Assembly: GCA_000507305.1 (NCBI GenBank)
Contig: DF240031.1
Span: forward strand, 29,437-93,436
Direction of reading: 5' to 3'
Source: Breviolum minutum Mf 1.05b.01
Taxonomy: Eukaryota; Sar; Dinophyceae; Suessiales; Symbiodiniaceae
Length of the DNA: 64,000 nucleotides
Shown piece by piece: positions 1 through 13,503 of this stretch (its first letter is position 1; the number at the start of each line of letters is the position of its first letter). A program made the position numbers and the translations under genes. The notes beneath the pieces are model-generated. The model searched no databases. It saw nothing but the letters and a program-made list of their open reading frames with translations, and was not told the origin of the DNA.

Positions 1-49
1 ACTTCAGAACTCTCCGGATCTACAACCCAATCCAAGAGTCCTGAAATAT

Positions 50-245
50 TGGTTGTTTTGGTGTTTTGTTTTTTCGATGTTTTTTTTGTTTTTGGTCCAC
101 ATTTTTGTTTTTTTCGATGTTTTTGTGGCTTTTGGTCCACATTTTTGTTTTTTTCAATGTTTTTTGGTTTTTGGTCCAATTTTTTTTCAAGGTTTTTTGG
201 TTTTTGGTCCAAATTTTTGGTTTTTCACGTTTTTTTGTTTTTAAT
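50..245. repeat. T-rich tandem repeat (TTTTTGGTTTTTGGTCCA-like)
   Basis: A degenerate unit of roughly 25-35 bases, built on TTTTGGTTTTTGGTCCA with TTTTTCGATG/TTTTTCAATG spacers, recurs about five times. It leaves open frames rich in Phe in all three plus frames, which is expected of such DNA and is not evidence for a gene. Confidence 0.8.
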
Positions 246-3200
246 TTAAATTATTTTGAAATAGTACAAAAGTGAAACAATAAGGAATAGGGGGGCTTGC
301 TTACCATAACATAGAGTGTTAATTTGGTAGGGTTTTTCTTCAGGACTATGATCATGCAGTGGAAATAATGATATATGTAAATGGCAGCGCCCTTGCCAGT
401 ACCCTAAAAACACTAGGTTTTTAATACGTTTTTTCTTGCGTTTGAAAAAAGCAAAAAAAAAAACGGTGTGGTTTTAAATGTTTTCAACTTGAGTACTTTA
501 AGATGAAAACTAGACAGCAAACCGTTTTCCGGTTTTGGAAAAGAAGATGAAAAGAAGTATTTTATAGCGTAAATACCATTAAAAAATGAGATTGGTAGGT
601 CCTGATGCGGGCGCTGACCAACAATTAAAACAAATACAAACAAAGAAAAACAAACAAAAACCATTTCTCCCAATTTCTTTGAAAATGTTTTTAAATATTT
701 TTCTTCAAAATGTGTTTGTTTTTTCCATAAAAAAGTTAGCTTCAAAGAAGACATGCCGACTCCCTCAGCTAAGTTTTCCACCGGGAACATGCGAAAGGTC
801 ACGAGGGCGTGCACCACCTGAAGGCAACAGCACCCCAAAATGTCCACAAAAAAACTCTGAGTTAACAAAATGTTTCCAAAAATTTAGGTTAACAACATGT
901 TCTAAAACAATGTCCCGTTTCCCGTTTGTATTTCCTTGCAATTTCCTCTATGCAGGCTCTATGCTCTATGCTCTATGCAATGTGGTGGACAAAAAACAGC
1001 ACTTTTATGACCTTTGCAACCTTTGCAACCTTTGCACTTTGAGAGGTTTTGCCGCGTTTTGCCGTTATCTTTCTCTATCTTCATTTCTTCATTTCTTCAT
1101 TTCTTTATTTCTTCATTATGTCAGAACTTGATTTCTGAGACTCTTCTGCAGTATGGAGCTCTCTTGATCAGCCCCCGCTGGGGCCAAGCACCACATGCTC
1201 GGCCAACTCAATCTTACCCGTTCCTGTTGCACCTTCAACGACCTGATGTGGAAAGGCGAAAATTGAATTTATGTCCGGTGAGTTTCTGAAGATGGGAAGA
1301 TGGGAACGAATGATTTGCAGTCAGTATGGTCCCCTCACTCCCATCTGCCTATCTGCTCTTAAAGGAAAAGCACTTGTCTGTACCAAGCCATTTGAGGTGT
1401 CAAAACTGAGCGAAACATGGAAGGGAGCAGACGTCCCCCATGTTCAACGTTCATGTTTTAGAAGTTGCTGAAAAAGCATCCAATTCATCCGGAACAAAAG
1501 ATCAGTCGAGGAGTTGTCAAAATCTGCATTGCTAGATCTCTTGGCCAAAATGGTTTCAAAAAAAACAAGATGAAAGGCTGACAAATGGACATGACTACTG
1601 CCTCCGCTAATCATTGCATCTTGTATTCAACATATCTTAGTTGGATGAGAACTTGGAAATAGATACAACCAAGCATTTATGAATGCGGGCAATTCTGAAC
1701 GCCAGCCAGTAATAAAACCGGTGTCTGCGTGAACTTGGTTTCGGTTTGCCTTCGCTCTGAAAACACTTCCAAACTCAGATCTACAGGAACGTGTCACAGC
1801 AAATTGCACAAATCATGTTTCAATCTTCCTTTTTTTCTACAGCACCGACAAAGGGAGGAGGAAAGCAAAAATGTTCAAAAAACAAAGAAGAACCAGAGAA
1901 GGGCAGAAGAACACAAAACAGCAAAAAGAAGAGCAAAAACGAGAGCATGACAATCTCTTCCATTTCCATTCACGAACGTGGGTGTGTGTCGATACTATGA
2001 ATACGGAGCCTAAATGCTGCATTACAAATCTGGCAAACCTTGTATGCTATTCACGCGTCAATCGTTTACTCACAAAACTTACAGTTTAATATAGCATGCG
2101 CTGTCACATTCCCTTTCGGTTTCCGGTTCGGAATCCTATTCCAAATTCCAATGCATATCGTTGTTCCGACCCCCTACACTACACTCCCCATTTTCTTTTG
2201 TCAATGAAAATCTAAGCTACAAAAAGGTTCGTGCTAGCAAAACTTCCCTCCGGTGGAAAATCGTTGCCTTTCCAAGTACCCGCCCACCCACCCACCCACC
2301 CCACCCCCCGGAAAAAGGCAAAACAAACAGAAAACCGGGTCTTGGTATCTTGGTTGTGTGTTGGTGCAACGGCACTTGAGATCACTGAGTCACCCGTGCA
2401 ATGACGCCACCGTCCTTGAATGGGCTGCCTTTTGGTGGTTTGGAAGCCATCGAAGGCTCGCTAGGGATCGGCAGTTCCTCAAAAAAAACAAAACATAAGA
2501 AGAGTTGACAAGACCAAAGCACCATGATAGCACAACATGTATATTTGAAATGTCAAATATCTAAATATTTATTTTAGCAACATGCGCACTGCTCAAAGCA
2601 CAGTTCCTTGTCGTTGTGAATCTCCTTCTGAAAGCCACCGCCCAAAAGTTCAGAAGCCTCATGAGCCGCCACAATTTAACCAAACATTGTCCAAACCTGA
2701 TCATGTATAACGACATTTGAAAACACATCGAAACCATACACATCGGCTAAATTCGGCTAATCAAAAGTTTTGTTCCCGGTTTTGTTGCTAAATCGGAATT
2801 CCATGGTGACGTTGTTTGTTCTAAATGAAACATACTGCACAACAATGCCACCAAAACCCATGGATTAATCCATCTGCCCATTTCTTGCAAAATCTGCTGG
2901 CGGCGCCCTTTTTTGGTCACCCTCACTTTGGGAATGTCACCTACAAGGAATCCTCAACGTGATATGGAAGTAGTTTGCGCGTATGTTAAAAGCCTTTGGT
3001 AACAAATGAACGCTGGGGATCGTGTGGGCCAGGGTGCGCAAACAGGCATCATGTATTGATGTTTTGCTGGCGCCCAGCGCAAAGCTAGCGCCACGAAACT
3101 CCTGCCAAAGCCCAGTAGTAGTGGAAGCAATGATAGTGATAATAATAGAATTACAATACTAACACACTGGCCAGACAAAAGTGATGCTTGTTGAGCCTTC

Positions 3201-4950
3201 GTACTGCAACCCTTTCCCCCTAGAATTCTTTTGTCAGCGTGATTCTGGTCAGATTTCCACCCCAAAATTCCTTCGTAGCTTATTACATATAGGAAATTTG
3301 GTGATAATTTGACCGTCCCGCACCTGCCACGCAAAGTGGACACGAAAATTCGATCCGGCACAGATTCCGGGTCATGACTCAAACCTTCAACAGGCGCAAA
3401 CTTTCTTCCTGTTGAAGTGTGGCCCTTGTATTTTTGGGGGTTGCCCCAAAACTGTCCAAATTTGGCGTCAAATTCCAAATCAACGCCGTTCCTTGTCTTG
3501 TCAAGCATGGTCTCTCTTCGTCAAGCCCCCAGAGAGCGCTTAAGTGTCAATGCAACGCCTGGCCTGAGCCAGAACACAATATCAATTTTGGATCTGTAAA
3601 AGGTTGCCCCATAGCTCTCCAAATTTGGCTTGAAATTCCAAATCAACTCCACGCCTGGTCTTGTCAAGCATGGTCTCTCTTCGTTGAGCTGCCCAGAGCG
3701 ATTATACTTGGATGAACTGTGGGTTACGTAAAGTTACGCAATGGCTTCAGAATGCTAGCCTCTTGGCTATCCAACTGAAACCATGGCACTGAATGCTGGC
3801 AACAAGGTGTACAAAAGCCAGGGTGAACTTGAGCTTTGCGCTGAGACCGTTACCCAAGCCAAAGACAATAACTGCGAAGACATTGCCAAGCATTCGGCCA
3901 TGGATCCAATGATCCAAAAACATCCCGGCGGAGCGGACACCGGTCCTATTTTTCCACGCCAAGCGCAATTCCCCGAAGACAAACCAAATAAAAGTTTCCC
4001 TTGGTCCGGGTTCCTGTTTGATCTGGGGTTCCTGTCCTTGGGTGCCTAAACGCTGTCAAGTGACATGACTTCTGAGTACTAGCACGTGCTACTAGTCATG
4101 ATTCTTGACACCATGATGCAGCTAAGTTCAGGCATCACTTTTTACAGCTTTTACATAAAGATTGTTCTTAGTGAGAGCACTGTCCGCTGCCAACACTCTA
4201 AATGTCATCTTGGGTCTTCAAACCATGAACATGGCAACAGTCATGATTGAGGGGCCCCATGGTTCAGCCAAGTTGAGGCATCAATCAAATAACACAGTAT
4301 TTGCGAAATTCAAACAAATTGCTTGGGTGGGCAGTGCCGGGCAACCCTTGGCCATTAAATTAAATCAATGCCAAAAAAAACATCGCAGTGACGGAGTGCC
4401 GTGTGGCTTATCTTTTTGCGCGAATCAGTTTACTAGCTCGCGCGAGTCAATTTATATATATTTGCCAATGCAATGGCGCATTTGCATGCATCCGTACATG
4501 GGAAAAACCACGCACACGACACCTTAACAAAAACCATGCACTGGCGTAGTTACATGCATCCGCGCATGGTACAAACCACCCCGAATTAAAGTAACAAAAT
4601 CATCGTATTCAACATAGTAAGCTACTAGGTAAAGCTCAATTCTTGTATCACGACTAAAGCCTTGTCGGTGTTGGCCCCCCGGAATATTTTTCTGTGAACA
4701 AAAAACCCTGGTATGTTGTGTTGACGGCGTTTTTCTCCCCCCCCATGTGTATCCTTTGACAGTCTGTTGAACATCATCCGTTCGTTGCATCTTGGATGAT
4801 CAATGTCAAAATGACGGCCTGAGAATTGAAATTCAAAATGAGACACTGGAAACTCTGTATGTTCAGAGAATAACAACTCAGAGCCAGCGCTGCTGCCACA
4901 TTTTTCCCGGGAGCAACTCGAGTTCGACTCTTTCAGGAAGGAGGTGTCTT
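246..4950. other. Stretch with no recognisable gene
   Basis: Both strands were read and no convincing coding segment was found; open frames here are short and look random. Small simple repeats are present: CTCTATG x3 near 956-981, CCTTTGCAA x3 near 1009-1038, TTCATTTC repeats near 1080-1118 and CCCA repeats near 2281-2306. The only larger structure is the direct repeat at 3429-3711. Confidence 0.5.
3429..3711. repeat. Two-copy direct repeat of about 110 bp
   Basis: Copy one (about 3429-3541) and copy two (about 3600-3711) both run from GGTTGCCCCA through CCAAATTTGG and AAATTCCAAATCAAC to CTTGTCAAGCATGGTCTCTC and CCAGAGCG, with scattered mismatches and about 60 bases between them. No coding function is apparent. 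Confidence 0.75.
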
Positions 4951-6647
4951 TCACTCCACATCATACGCTTCAGTGACTTGTGGGTCTTCAGCCACCTCAG
5001 CCTCGGGCTCCTGACCTGAAGACAAATTTTGAGATCATGAATGTCGAAAGACTTTTCTTGCGCTTGGATACTCGCAAACACCCAGCGCATAATATGATCC
5101 CAGACCTACACAAAACATGTCAAGTTCCAAAGTTACATGGTTAGCATTGCGTTGGTTTGGCAATCATTTTGGCATGCCATGGCAAACTCCTTGTCACTTA
5201 AAGAGGAAAAACCTGGTTGACTTTCCATGTAGTTTTGAATCATCGAAAAAAAGCCCAAGTATGGATTTGAGTAACCTAGGACATGACACCACACTTCAAA
5301 ACATGTCGACAATTTCGCAAGTGTAAATCATTCAAACCAAATTAGAAGTCTTGCTGCCATCTTTGAATTGAGTCGCTTCAAGATCACATGTGTTTGAATC
5401 GTCTTGCGAGATGAGTTTTGTCAAACAGTCACCCCTGATTGCAAAAAAAAACGCAGCAAGCAAACAAACAACAAATAAACCTAAACCCATGCGCCTTCAG
5501 CATCATCGTGTGGATCTTGCTTTGCATCATCCGCAGCCTCAATCTGATCTCCGTCGGGCTTCACAGCTTCCGTCTTGGGAAGGCTCTTGGCTTTGGCCTT
5601 TGGTTTGGGCGCCAGCTTCTGAAGCAACGCTGCCTCAAGGACACATCAGAAGCATTCAATTTGTTCTATTTCAGACCCAGCTCAGGTTGAACTTCTTGAA
5701 TCATGAAAAGCGAAATGACAAGTGAGAAAATCCACGCAGCCTTCACCTGCTCGACTTGCTGCTTGGTCTCACCCTTCATCAAATGCTCCCGACAAATGAC
5801 CTGCCAAGAAACACACATTATAATCATGTATTTAGAAACAATGAGTGGTAAATCTCTGGTCTGAACATTTGGATGCTGGAAAGTGACAATCAACTTGGGA
5901 CTTGCCAGCAATCTTCTTCGTATCCTCCACATCGTAGCGTTTGCTCCCAACCTAAGAAAAACAAATTGAAGCAGCCGCCCGCAAAGTTCATCAATTAATC
6001 AAAACAAATTTTCAAATTAATGGGCACAGTTGTAGTGACCTTGTAGGGCAGCAACTGAAGTAATCTGCTTCGCGCCGATCTTCAAGCCCCAGCTATTGCT
6101 GGAAGACTAGTAATGAGGGTTGGTGACGCGGATCGCCTTCTCCTTCTCAGTCTCCTTCTCGTCGGCTTCAACCGACCAGAAAACGCAGTCAAACAAACAG
6201 CAATGTCACAACAAAGCAGGCCCACTTAGAATACACTCCATACACTCCATCACCCTCACCTCTTCTTGGTTTCTTTTCCTCCGTACCAGCGCCCTCTTCA
6301 TCTTTGGATTCCTTTGACGTTTTTTTCGCGCCGCTCTTCGATTTTGCATTCGGCTTCGTCGTCGCTTTCGCTTTCTGCTTTGGCTTGGCTTTCGGCTTCA
6401 CGTTCGCCGCTGGTTTCTTTCCGACACTACTACTACTGCTACCAGAAGGTTTCGTCTTTCCTAGATCTTCGCCCTTCTCCGGCTCAGTCTTTTTAACTTG
6501 CGTCTTTCCTGGCTTTTCGATCTTAGCCATAATGTCCTTGTCATTCTTCTGACCTCCTGGGGCATTCCCCCGAACTTTTTTGGGGGGCGGCTCATCGCTG
6601 TCAGTCAGCTCAGACTCCGCGATGGGTTGCATAACCATGCCATCCAT
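4951..6647 (-). CDS. Unidentified Lys/Ala/Pro-rich protein, multi-exon
   Basis: The family is not recognised. The first exon opens at the ATG at 6647 (MDGMVMQPIAES) and is rich in Lys, Ala, Pro and Ser to about 6230, with runs such as KPKAKPKQKAKATTKPNAKS, so the N-terminus is probably disordered and basic. Further coding-like segments on the same strand follow. One near 6172-6130 reads VEADEKETEKEKAIR. One at 6098-6040 has a CAG acceptor and reads SWGLKIGAKQ. Others are near 5952-5890 (TTAG|GTTGGG, VGSKRYDVEDTKK), 5810-5738 (VICREHLMKGETKQQ), about 5655-5480 (LLQKLAPKPKAKAK) and about 5117-5040 (GTAG|GTCTGG, VWDHIMRWVFAS). A last exon ends in TGA at 4953-4951 (AEDPQVTEAYDVE). Not every junction keeps frame as I drew it, so the exon chain is tentative. 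The Lys/Ala composition resembles accessory proteins of the 42-62 kb element. It could be the 3' end of the longer exon series upstream. Confidence 0.45.
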
Positions 6648-7089
6648 GATTAGTATGAGGATCCTGGACTCCTATAGATCCTATACGAACACAAGCACGT
6701 TAACCCGCCAAATGAAAATCTTCGCAGCAGTAGCAGGCCATCCATCCTTCTATACCGGCGCATTCTCAAATATCTATCAAAGCAAAATATTGTATACAAA
6801 CGGATTTCATTTTTCCACGAACCTCCAGACATGGAACCGCCGGCTAATATCCGTAGAACCAGTTGGTCGGCCAAAACTGACAAGGAATGATGCAGCCAAA
6901 TTGTTCGAAACTAAACAAAATCTGTGTAGAATCTCAGAAAGCTTGGAAACTGCATTCAATGATCGAATCTAAGATAAAATGGACCGATGACTGGTTGCAA
7001 CACACATCCTCACCTCTTGCCAACCTCGGCCAACCAACCAAGTACCCTCATTCTCAAGGTCACTTGAAATTTGATCAAAGAATCAGCCT

Positions 7090-10000
7090 GTTTGATGTCT
7101 ACAGGCCAAGTCCTCAAAGCAATTGGATCCATGACTGTCGCTGAATCGCCACAGTGCTGGTGAGTACCATCTTGGGCTTCACTGGGACCCTTGCTTCCGC
7201 GGAGCTCCACCTGCCAAAAAAAATGCATGTGCTCTTGTGATCGTTTGACAACAATCTCAAAAAGAAAACCACCAAATTGGGCCTCCCAAAGCACATCTGC
7301 CACTTTGCTCTCTGGTAGCTGGGCCCACTTGCCAATGAAAACAGCACCGAGCGAGGCAAACTTGGTCTCTGCATTGGCCCCCAAAGCATTCGGACGGAAA
7401 ACGTTGGTTCGCTTTCCAAAGGTGCCACATTGTACCGGAAAGGACCTGGAATCGCTTCATCTCGTTCAGCCTGATCAGGCAGCATGCTATGATGCGTTTA
7501 AGACTTGAAGCCAAACACAGAACTTTGGAATGCCTAGTTTTCATAGATATTCCCATTGCAGAACTTCCATAGGAAGCAAAAGGTTCAGAGTAGGTTATTC
7601 ATGCACAGTTCAAAACCAAGTCTATACAACCGGAACTGTCGTTGTTCCTCTTGGTCCTGCAATGTACTTAAGCAAATTTATCCAATATTTTTTGGAATGA
7701 CTGTGAATCACCATCAGATCTGAAACAAACCCAAAGAAACAATAATACTCCTAGTTTGTTGTTTGGTTTGCGTTTTTGTGTGTCTGTTTCTTGTTTTCTT
7801 TTCGCTAAGAAATTCCTAGTCCAAAGGTGGTGTTATCCTATTGCTGTCCTACTGTATTTCGCTACAAAGCATCTGCTGTGTGCACAAAGGTGTTAGCGAA
7901 TTTCCTAAAATTTGGGTGTTGCTCTGAAACAAATTCAAAAATTATGTGTAGCCGATGCACTGAAGGATGTTGAAGCTTTGGTGAGAGAGAGTGCTCACTG
8001 ATTGCGACCTCTGCAATACAATGGTTGACTGCTGCAGTGTGCAAAAACTTGCAGACTCGGACAGGTTTCTTTTCGTGCAACACAAGGTCGAGGTCGGAGT
8101 TCACCTTCCAAGCTATGCCGGTCACGTCTCTCTTGTTAGTGCCACGCACGATCTTGTATTCGAAGGTCCCGGTGTGGAAACCAAAAAGTTCACAGCCTGA
8201 GAAGACGGCCTCACCGTCTGTCTCGTTCCCGAGAAAGATTTTGTAGCCCTTGCTGACAATAATGGAAGGTTTGCCCGACTTTCCAACCAATGCAGGGAGC
8301 ACATTTTGGGCACATGGAAAAAGATGTGAATAAAAGCAAGCAAGACGTATATCACTTGTGTTTTGAATGATATTAGTCGCTGATAGTAGCAGCTCTGGAA
8401 TCAGTATGGCAAGGAGTCTGTTGCAAGTAGAATACCATTCAATTCACTGTCGCCATACTCAGTAGAAGTAGACGACGGATCAATCAGCAGAAGCAGGACA
8501 GTAGCAGAAGCAGACTAGCAACAGCACCAGGAGCAGTGGCACAAACAAGAATAAGAGTGGAGGTAAAAAAGTAAAAGTAGAGACGGGGGAGGTAGTGACA
8601 GTAGTAGTAATAGCAGTAGCAGTAGCAGTAGGAGTAGCTTTAGCAGTAGCAGTAGCAGTAGTAGCAGCAGCAGTAGTAATTGCATTAGTACTAGTAGTGC
8701 TAGTTGTTGTACTAGTAGAACTAGTAGTAGTGATAGTAGTAGTAGTAGTAGTAGTAGTAGAAGAAGTAGTAGTAGTAGTAGTAGTAGTGGTAGTAGTGGT
8801 AGCAGCAATAGTTGCAGTAGAAGGTACTGCTGTTGCTAGTGTTGTAGTTGCTGTTGTTGCTGTTGCTGATGTTCCTGTTGCTGCCCTTAGTTGTTTGGTG
8901 AAGCATTTCGATTCAAATTTGCTGTCTAATTGTTTCCTTGTCCTTTGCTTGTTGTGCGCTGCTGTTGTTGGTGATGATACGTCAATTTATGTGTTTGGTA
9001 ATGATGTCGCCGTCTTCCTGCTCTTGTTTTTTGTTCTTCTACGTTTGCAGTCAAAAACGGCGCATCTCCTTTTGAAGTTATTGATCCTTGGTTTATTCTT
9101 TGCATGCACCCTGGCCTGTGATCTGGCGCCGGAGGAGACACAGGCAAGCAATCAACAACGCGAGATATGTCCAAAGGCTCCGGACTATGTGAAAATGGTT
9201 GCCTGTGACTCGCAGCCTGACCGGCGCAGAACATGGCGCAAAACTTCCACCACCTGACTGTGCGCTTGGGAACTCTGTGAAACTGCTCCTTCAATTTGTC
9301 CAACTCCTTCTTCTCAGATGAATACTCTGGAAATTTGCTCCCCAGCGATTAGGGCCAAAAAGGGCCAGCATCTGTGCATCCGCCGCAAAAGAAACTGGGG
9401 GACGAGGCCTGTGTTTCGCTGGCGCCGCGCTTGATTGATCCCAATGCGAGAAACCTGCCGATTCAAGGTCGCCTGCAACTTTGCGATGCTTCACATCATC
9501 TCGAAACAGTCCGTAGTATAGGTCACCGAGGAATTTTGTTTTGCAAAGATCGCTCATCACATGCTTTGCTGAACTCAGCATACCTGATTGCGAAAAAATG
9601 CATCATGCACCCCTATAAGTCTAAATGTCATGCCCTGAAACAAAACAGCCCTGGACACATTAAAATACAAACACCCTCTGCTGAAAACCAGAAGCTGGTT
9701 GGGGCAAATATCGCAAACAACCGCTCGACCGTTCGCCGGGATCTGCATTCCAGTGAGGCAAGCTTCCAAGACCTGAGAACGACAAGCCGCCCCCCCCCCC
9801 GGGGCGCGCCGTCCCTTTCCTGGGCGTTGGCGGGGGCTTTTCTTATGTTCAATGTAGCCAGAACATCAATGTTGCAATGAAACAACCATGTTGGAAAATA
9901 ACGACACCCAATGCAAAACGTTCAAAGAGATCAAAACAAACATTTGTTCCAACCAATCACCTGCCCTTTTCAAAAAACACTATCAAAGCGTTCAATGAGA

Positions 10001-12765
10001 TCAAACAGGTATCTGTTCCAAACGGGCAGCTGCCCCTGGCCTGCTCCCGGACTCTGGGTCATATCCTTGCATCTCGCTAACCTTCAGCAATGGTAGAAGG
10101 CCAAGAAGAGATGACTGCAGTGCTTCGCTGTCTTGCCATCCGCAATTCTTCGCAGCGTAAACAGCCACACAATTCTGCGTCAAAGGTCGCTTGTCAGAAC
10201 CCTGTCGGCTGCTTTCCTTGGAAAGCACCAAGGTGACGCTTGTAGACATGTCCATGTCCCCCCTCAAACAAGGCCATCTGCAACTTGTGCGTATTCTTCA
10301 AAACGGTGTTCATGCTTGTGGCCAGGTGGTAAAGGGGAAGCTGGACATGGCCAACATGCAAGCCACTGATGGAAACAACACTCTGCAGAAATGTCACGCA
10401 CTCCATCATGTACTGGGTACTGGAAGGCCACATCGTTGCATCCACAACACACAAAACGTACCTGGGTTTAAAACTCCCAATTCTCAGCTCTTTGTGACAA
10501 GTTGTACATGAACAAACTACACAAACCAAGGCCAACTCATTGTTCAGTCCTTAAAAATGAGAAATGGCACAAGAAAAATAGCAACTTTCAATCTGAGAAA
10601 CGTGGGGCCGTTGTCGGCAGGAGCCGTGTCTGCAAGGAATCGCGTGAATTCGCTGAGGCAAGAACACATCGCGGAGACACCAGATTGATCCCCATCATCC
10701 TTGACACTGACAAAATTCAACTTGCAACGCCCTGCCATCCATTGTGAGGCGAATCATTGGCCCTGCCTCAGCCATCCAAATCTTTACAACCGTTTACCCC
10801 TGCGGCCTCCAAACATATCTATATTTAACCCAAAATTGATCCTAACATCCCTTGTGCAAAAAAACGCAAAACATACGCATTGCGGTCAAAAAGCAACTGC
10901 CTGTCTTTCATGTATTTCATGTCTTTTGCTGTCTCTATCGCCTGCGAATCCCTGGTTGGAAGTGATGCTCGCAGCGCCCGAAAATCAGCTTCCAATTGAT
11001 CTTTCACTTGTTCGAGCGTAGTCCTTTGCACCTTTTCCTGCAAGGCCTTTGCATGGTCTTCCTGTGCCATAGTGTCTTGGGTTTCCTGCGCTGCAACAAT
11101 GTCCCTGAAAAGTATTGATGGTCAAGTGCGGAATCAAGGGGAATCATGGCAAGACTTGAGCCAGGCAGCTGTGAAATGGTTTGAATGATGATGATAAAAA
11201 ATGATAATAATAATAAAAAATAATTACAGGAATGCAAAATGCTTCAGGTTAAGCTTCTAGAGTCTTACTCCGAAACAAAAAACTCGTCCACTTGCCACCC
11301 GCGCCTGATTGCGCCAATGCTTTTCAAGTCTCCCGGTGGGACAGAAGTTGGCGCTGCTTGTGTGAGATCTGCATCAGGCCCACCCAGCAGGAACTGCGTC
11401 ATCAGCTTTTCCTTCGCACCAGGGAGGTGAAGCGCTGCACTTGGGAGCGTGACCTGGACGCATCCCAAGAAATGCCGAAACATGCCACACCATTGGCGCA
11501 TAGCCACCGTCTCTTTTGCTGCGTAGGCCTTCCGATTTCCAGCTGGCAAATTGTCCCACTCTGCACACATCCGACGGATCAGAAGCTTCACCTGGGTTTT
11601 GCAGAACATCATCTCCAACCGGAGGACTGCTGACCTAACTTGTGAATTTGGGATTCTATTGGCAATACTTTCCAACGAGTCTCAGTGCTGTTGAGAAGAC
11701 CGAGCGGTGCTATTTGTTTATCATCACTTTCATCACCATGCGCAATCACTGCATCAACCGCATCAGAGGTTGTTCCAACAAGAAAGTTCATTTTCGAATA
11801 TAATGATTTTTACTTTACTGTCACTATTAAATTTTCGTTTTTACTGAATGTTTTCAGGATCGCAAAATAAAATCCAGTTCCAATCCCCAATTCCAATTAA
11901 TTCCAACCAACTCAGCATCCAAAATGAAAACATTAAATCCATGGATTTGTTTCTCCATCCTCCGTTCGGCAATGCTGACACCCAAGCTTCGCATGTGCCA
12001 GAGGCTGATGCGTAACCCGTGTTAAACAATCCTCTGCCCAGCACATCGTGGGTTACAAAGCTGCGCATACCGCGTGTGGCCACGCAAGCCTTCAGCTCTT
12101 TCACCAAAAGCGGTTGCACATGACTTTGGAGATTCGAAACTGCCTTTGCTTCCTGGGGCCCTGCTAAATGCTCTGGTCACAGCAGAGCTGTTCCTCCAGT
12201 CCTTAGACATCGACATCAACCCTACGCACCAGCACGTTTTACTGACTGAAAATCACGGCTTTTGTCACCTCACTTTAGAAACTCTCCATCTCATTTGGTG
12301 TGAAAAAAATCAAAAACGAAACAACGCACATCTGAGCAACTTCAAACTGGGACTGCAGGTCACCCTGATCAGCTTTGGAGAGGACTGCGCATTGACGCAA
12401 GAAGTGGAAAGCATTTGGAGACCGGCGTATCACCGAAGCCATGTCAATGCCCTGTTTGCAAACACTTGTTCCCTGGCATTGCGATATGTGCCCACAGTTG
12501 CATAGATCGTCCGTGCTGATGCCTGACAAAGACTTGGGACCAATTCTCCAAGGAAAACTCAAGGCACAAAAGGCAGTTTACAACCAAACAATTCTATGAT
12601 CCAGAAACCTTTATTCACAAGCCACGCAACGTGGAAATCGCGCAGAATCTCTTCGACTGGAATCTCCAACTCTTTGATGCCAGCAATGATTGACAACAGT
12701 GCCGTCGCCCTGCGCCAGCCAGTCACAAATCCTACACAAAAAGGAGGACTAAGCCTGCCACGCAC
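7090..12765 (-). CDS. Series of short coding-like exons of an unidentified gene or genes
   Basis: At least fourteen short minus-strand segments have protein-like composition and none is recognised. From 5' to 3' they include about 12740-12600 (IPVEEILRDFHVAWLVNKG), 12480-12290 (LRQCAVLSKADQGDLQSQ), 12119-11960 (LLVKELKACVATRGMRSF), 11791-11690 and 11640-11270 (MFRHFLGCVQVTLPSAAL). These are followed by 11100-10890 (a likely coiled coil, LEQVKDQLEADFRALRAS), 10740-10590, 10470-10260 (MWPSSTQYMMECVTFLQS) and 10260-10060 (CVAVYAAKNCGWQDSEAL). The last ones are near 9770-9690, 9560-9330 (LYYGLFRDDVKHRKVAGD), 9300-9180, 8270-7960 (GYKIFLGNETDGEAVF), 7430-7270 and 7210-7090. Shared strand and even spacing suggest one long spliced transcript, or two. 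A homopolymer at 10258-10263 breaks frame between two segments that otherwise join. Exon ends are not resolved. Confidence 0.4.
8480..8885. repeat. Trinucleotide microsatellite (AGT/AGC)n
   Basis: Imperfect AGT and AGC repeats run for about 400 bases. They generate long Leu-only, Val-only and Tyr/Asn-rich open frames on both strands, which I treat as artefacts. The tract lies in an apparent intron between coding-like segments near 9180 and 8270. Confidence 0.9.
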
Positions 12766-13257
12766 ATCGACCCTGACATGCTGAAAGCCTCACACCTGCC
12801 ACGTACGATGCAGCGGCGCCCCATCAGTCCCAATTCGTCGCCAAGCTTCCGCGGACATCTATGGAGGTACCGAAAGCGCCACGCCTGCCACACAAATCGA
12901 GCCTGAGGCGCTGAAAGTCTCACGCCTGCTAAATAAGACGCAGCGGCGCCCCATCAATCCCAGTTCGTCGCCAAGCTTCCGCGGACATCTGAATGGAAGT
13001 ACCGAAAGCACCACACCTGCCACGCAAGTCGAGCCTGAGGTGCAGAAAGTCTCACAACCTGCCAAGTAAGAGGCGCCCCATCAGTCCGAGTTCGTCGCCA
13101 AGCTTCCGCGGACATCTATAGAGGTACCAAAAGCACCATGCAAATCCAGCCTGAGGTGCTGAAAGTCTCACGCCTGCCATGCAAGATGCAGCGGCTTCCC
13201 ATCAGTCCCAGTTCGTCGCCAAGCTTCTGCGGACATCTATGGAGGTACCGAAAGTAC
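12755..13257. repeat. Four-copy tandem repeat of about 125 bp
   Basis: Each unit contains a CRCACCTGCCACG-like block, GAGCCTGAGG, CTGAAAGTCTCAC, GCGGCGCCCCATCAGTCCCA, TTCGTCGCCAAGCTTCCGCGGACATCT and GGAGGTACCGAAAG. Units end near 12876, 13003, 13130 and 13257. Copies differ by substitutions and small indels. The CGCCTGCCACG block also occurs elsewhere in the window. Confidence 0.85.
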
Positions 13258-13277
13258 CTTGCAATGTTTCCCACATT

Positions 13278-13289
13278 GCGTTGTTGTTC

Positions 13290-13360
<71 letters not shown>

Positions 13361-13408
13361 GGTGGTGGTGGTATTGGTGTTGGTGTTGATGTTGTTGTTG
13401 GTGTTGTA

Positions 13409-13451
<43 letters not shown>

Positions 13452-13503
13452 CTTGTCTGTTGTTGCTCTTGTCTGTTGTTGCTGTTGCTGTTGTTGTTAT
13501 TGT
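13278..13503. repeat. Microsatellite (TTG)n with (GGT)n core
   Basis: Nearly pure TTG repeats run from 13278 to about 13345, GGT repeats follow to about 13372, and TTG resumes to about 13503, then GAG repeats near 13510-13530. The poly-Cys, poly-Val and poly-Asn frames across it are artefacts. Confidence 0.95.

Noticed and set aside
8515-8906. Long poly-Leu, poly-Val and Tyr-rich open frames
   Set aside because: They are translations of an AGT/AGC microsatellite, with comparable open frames on both strands.
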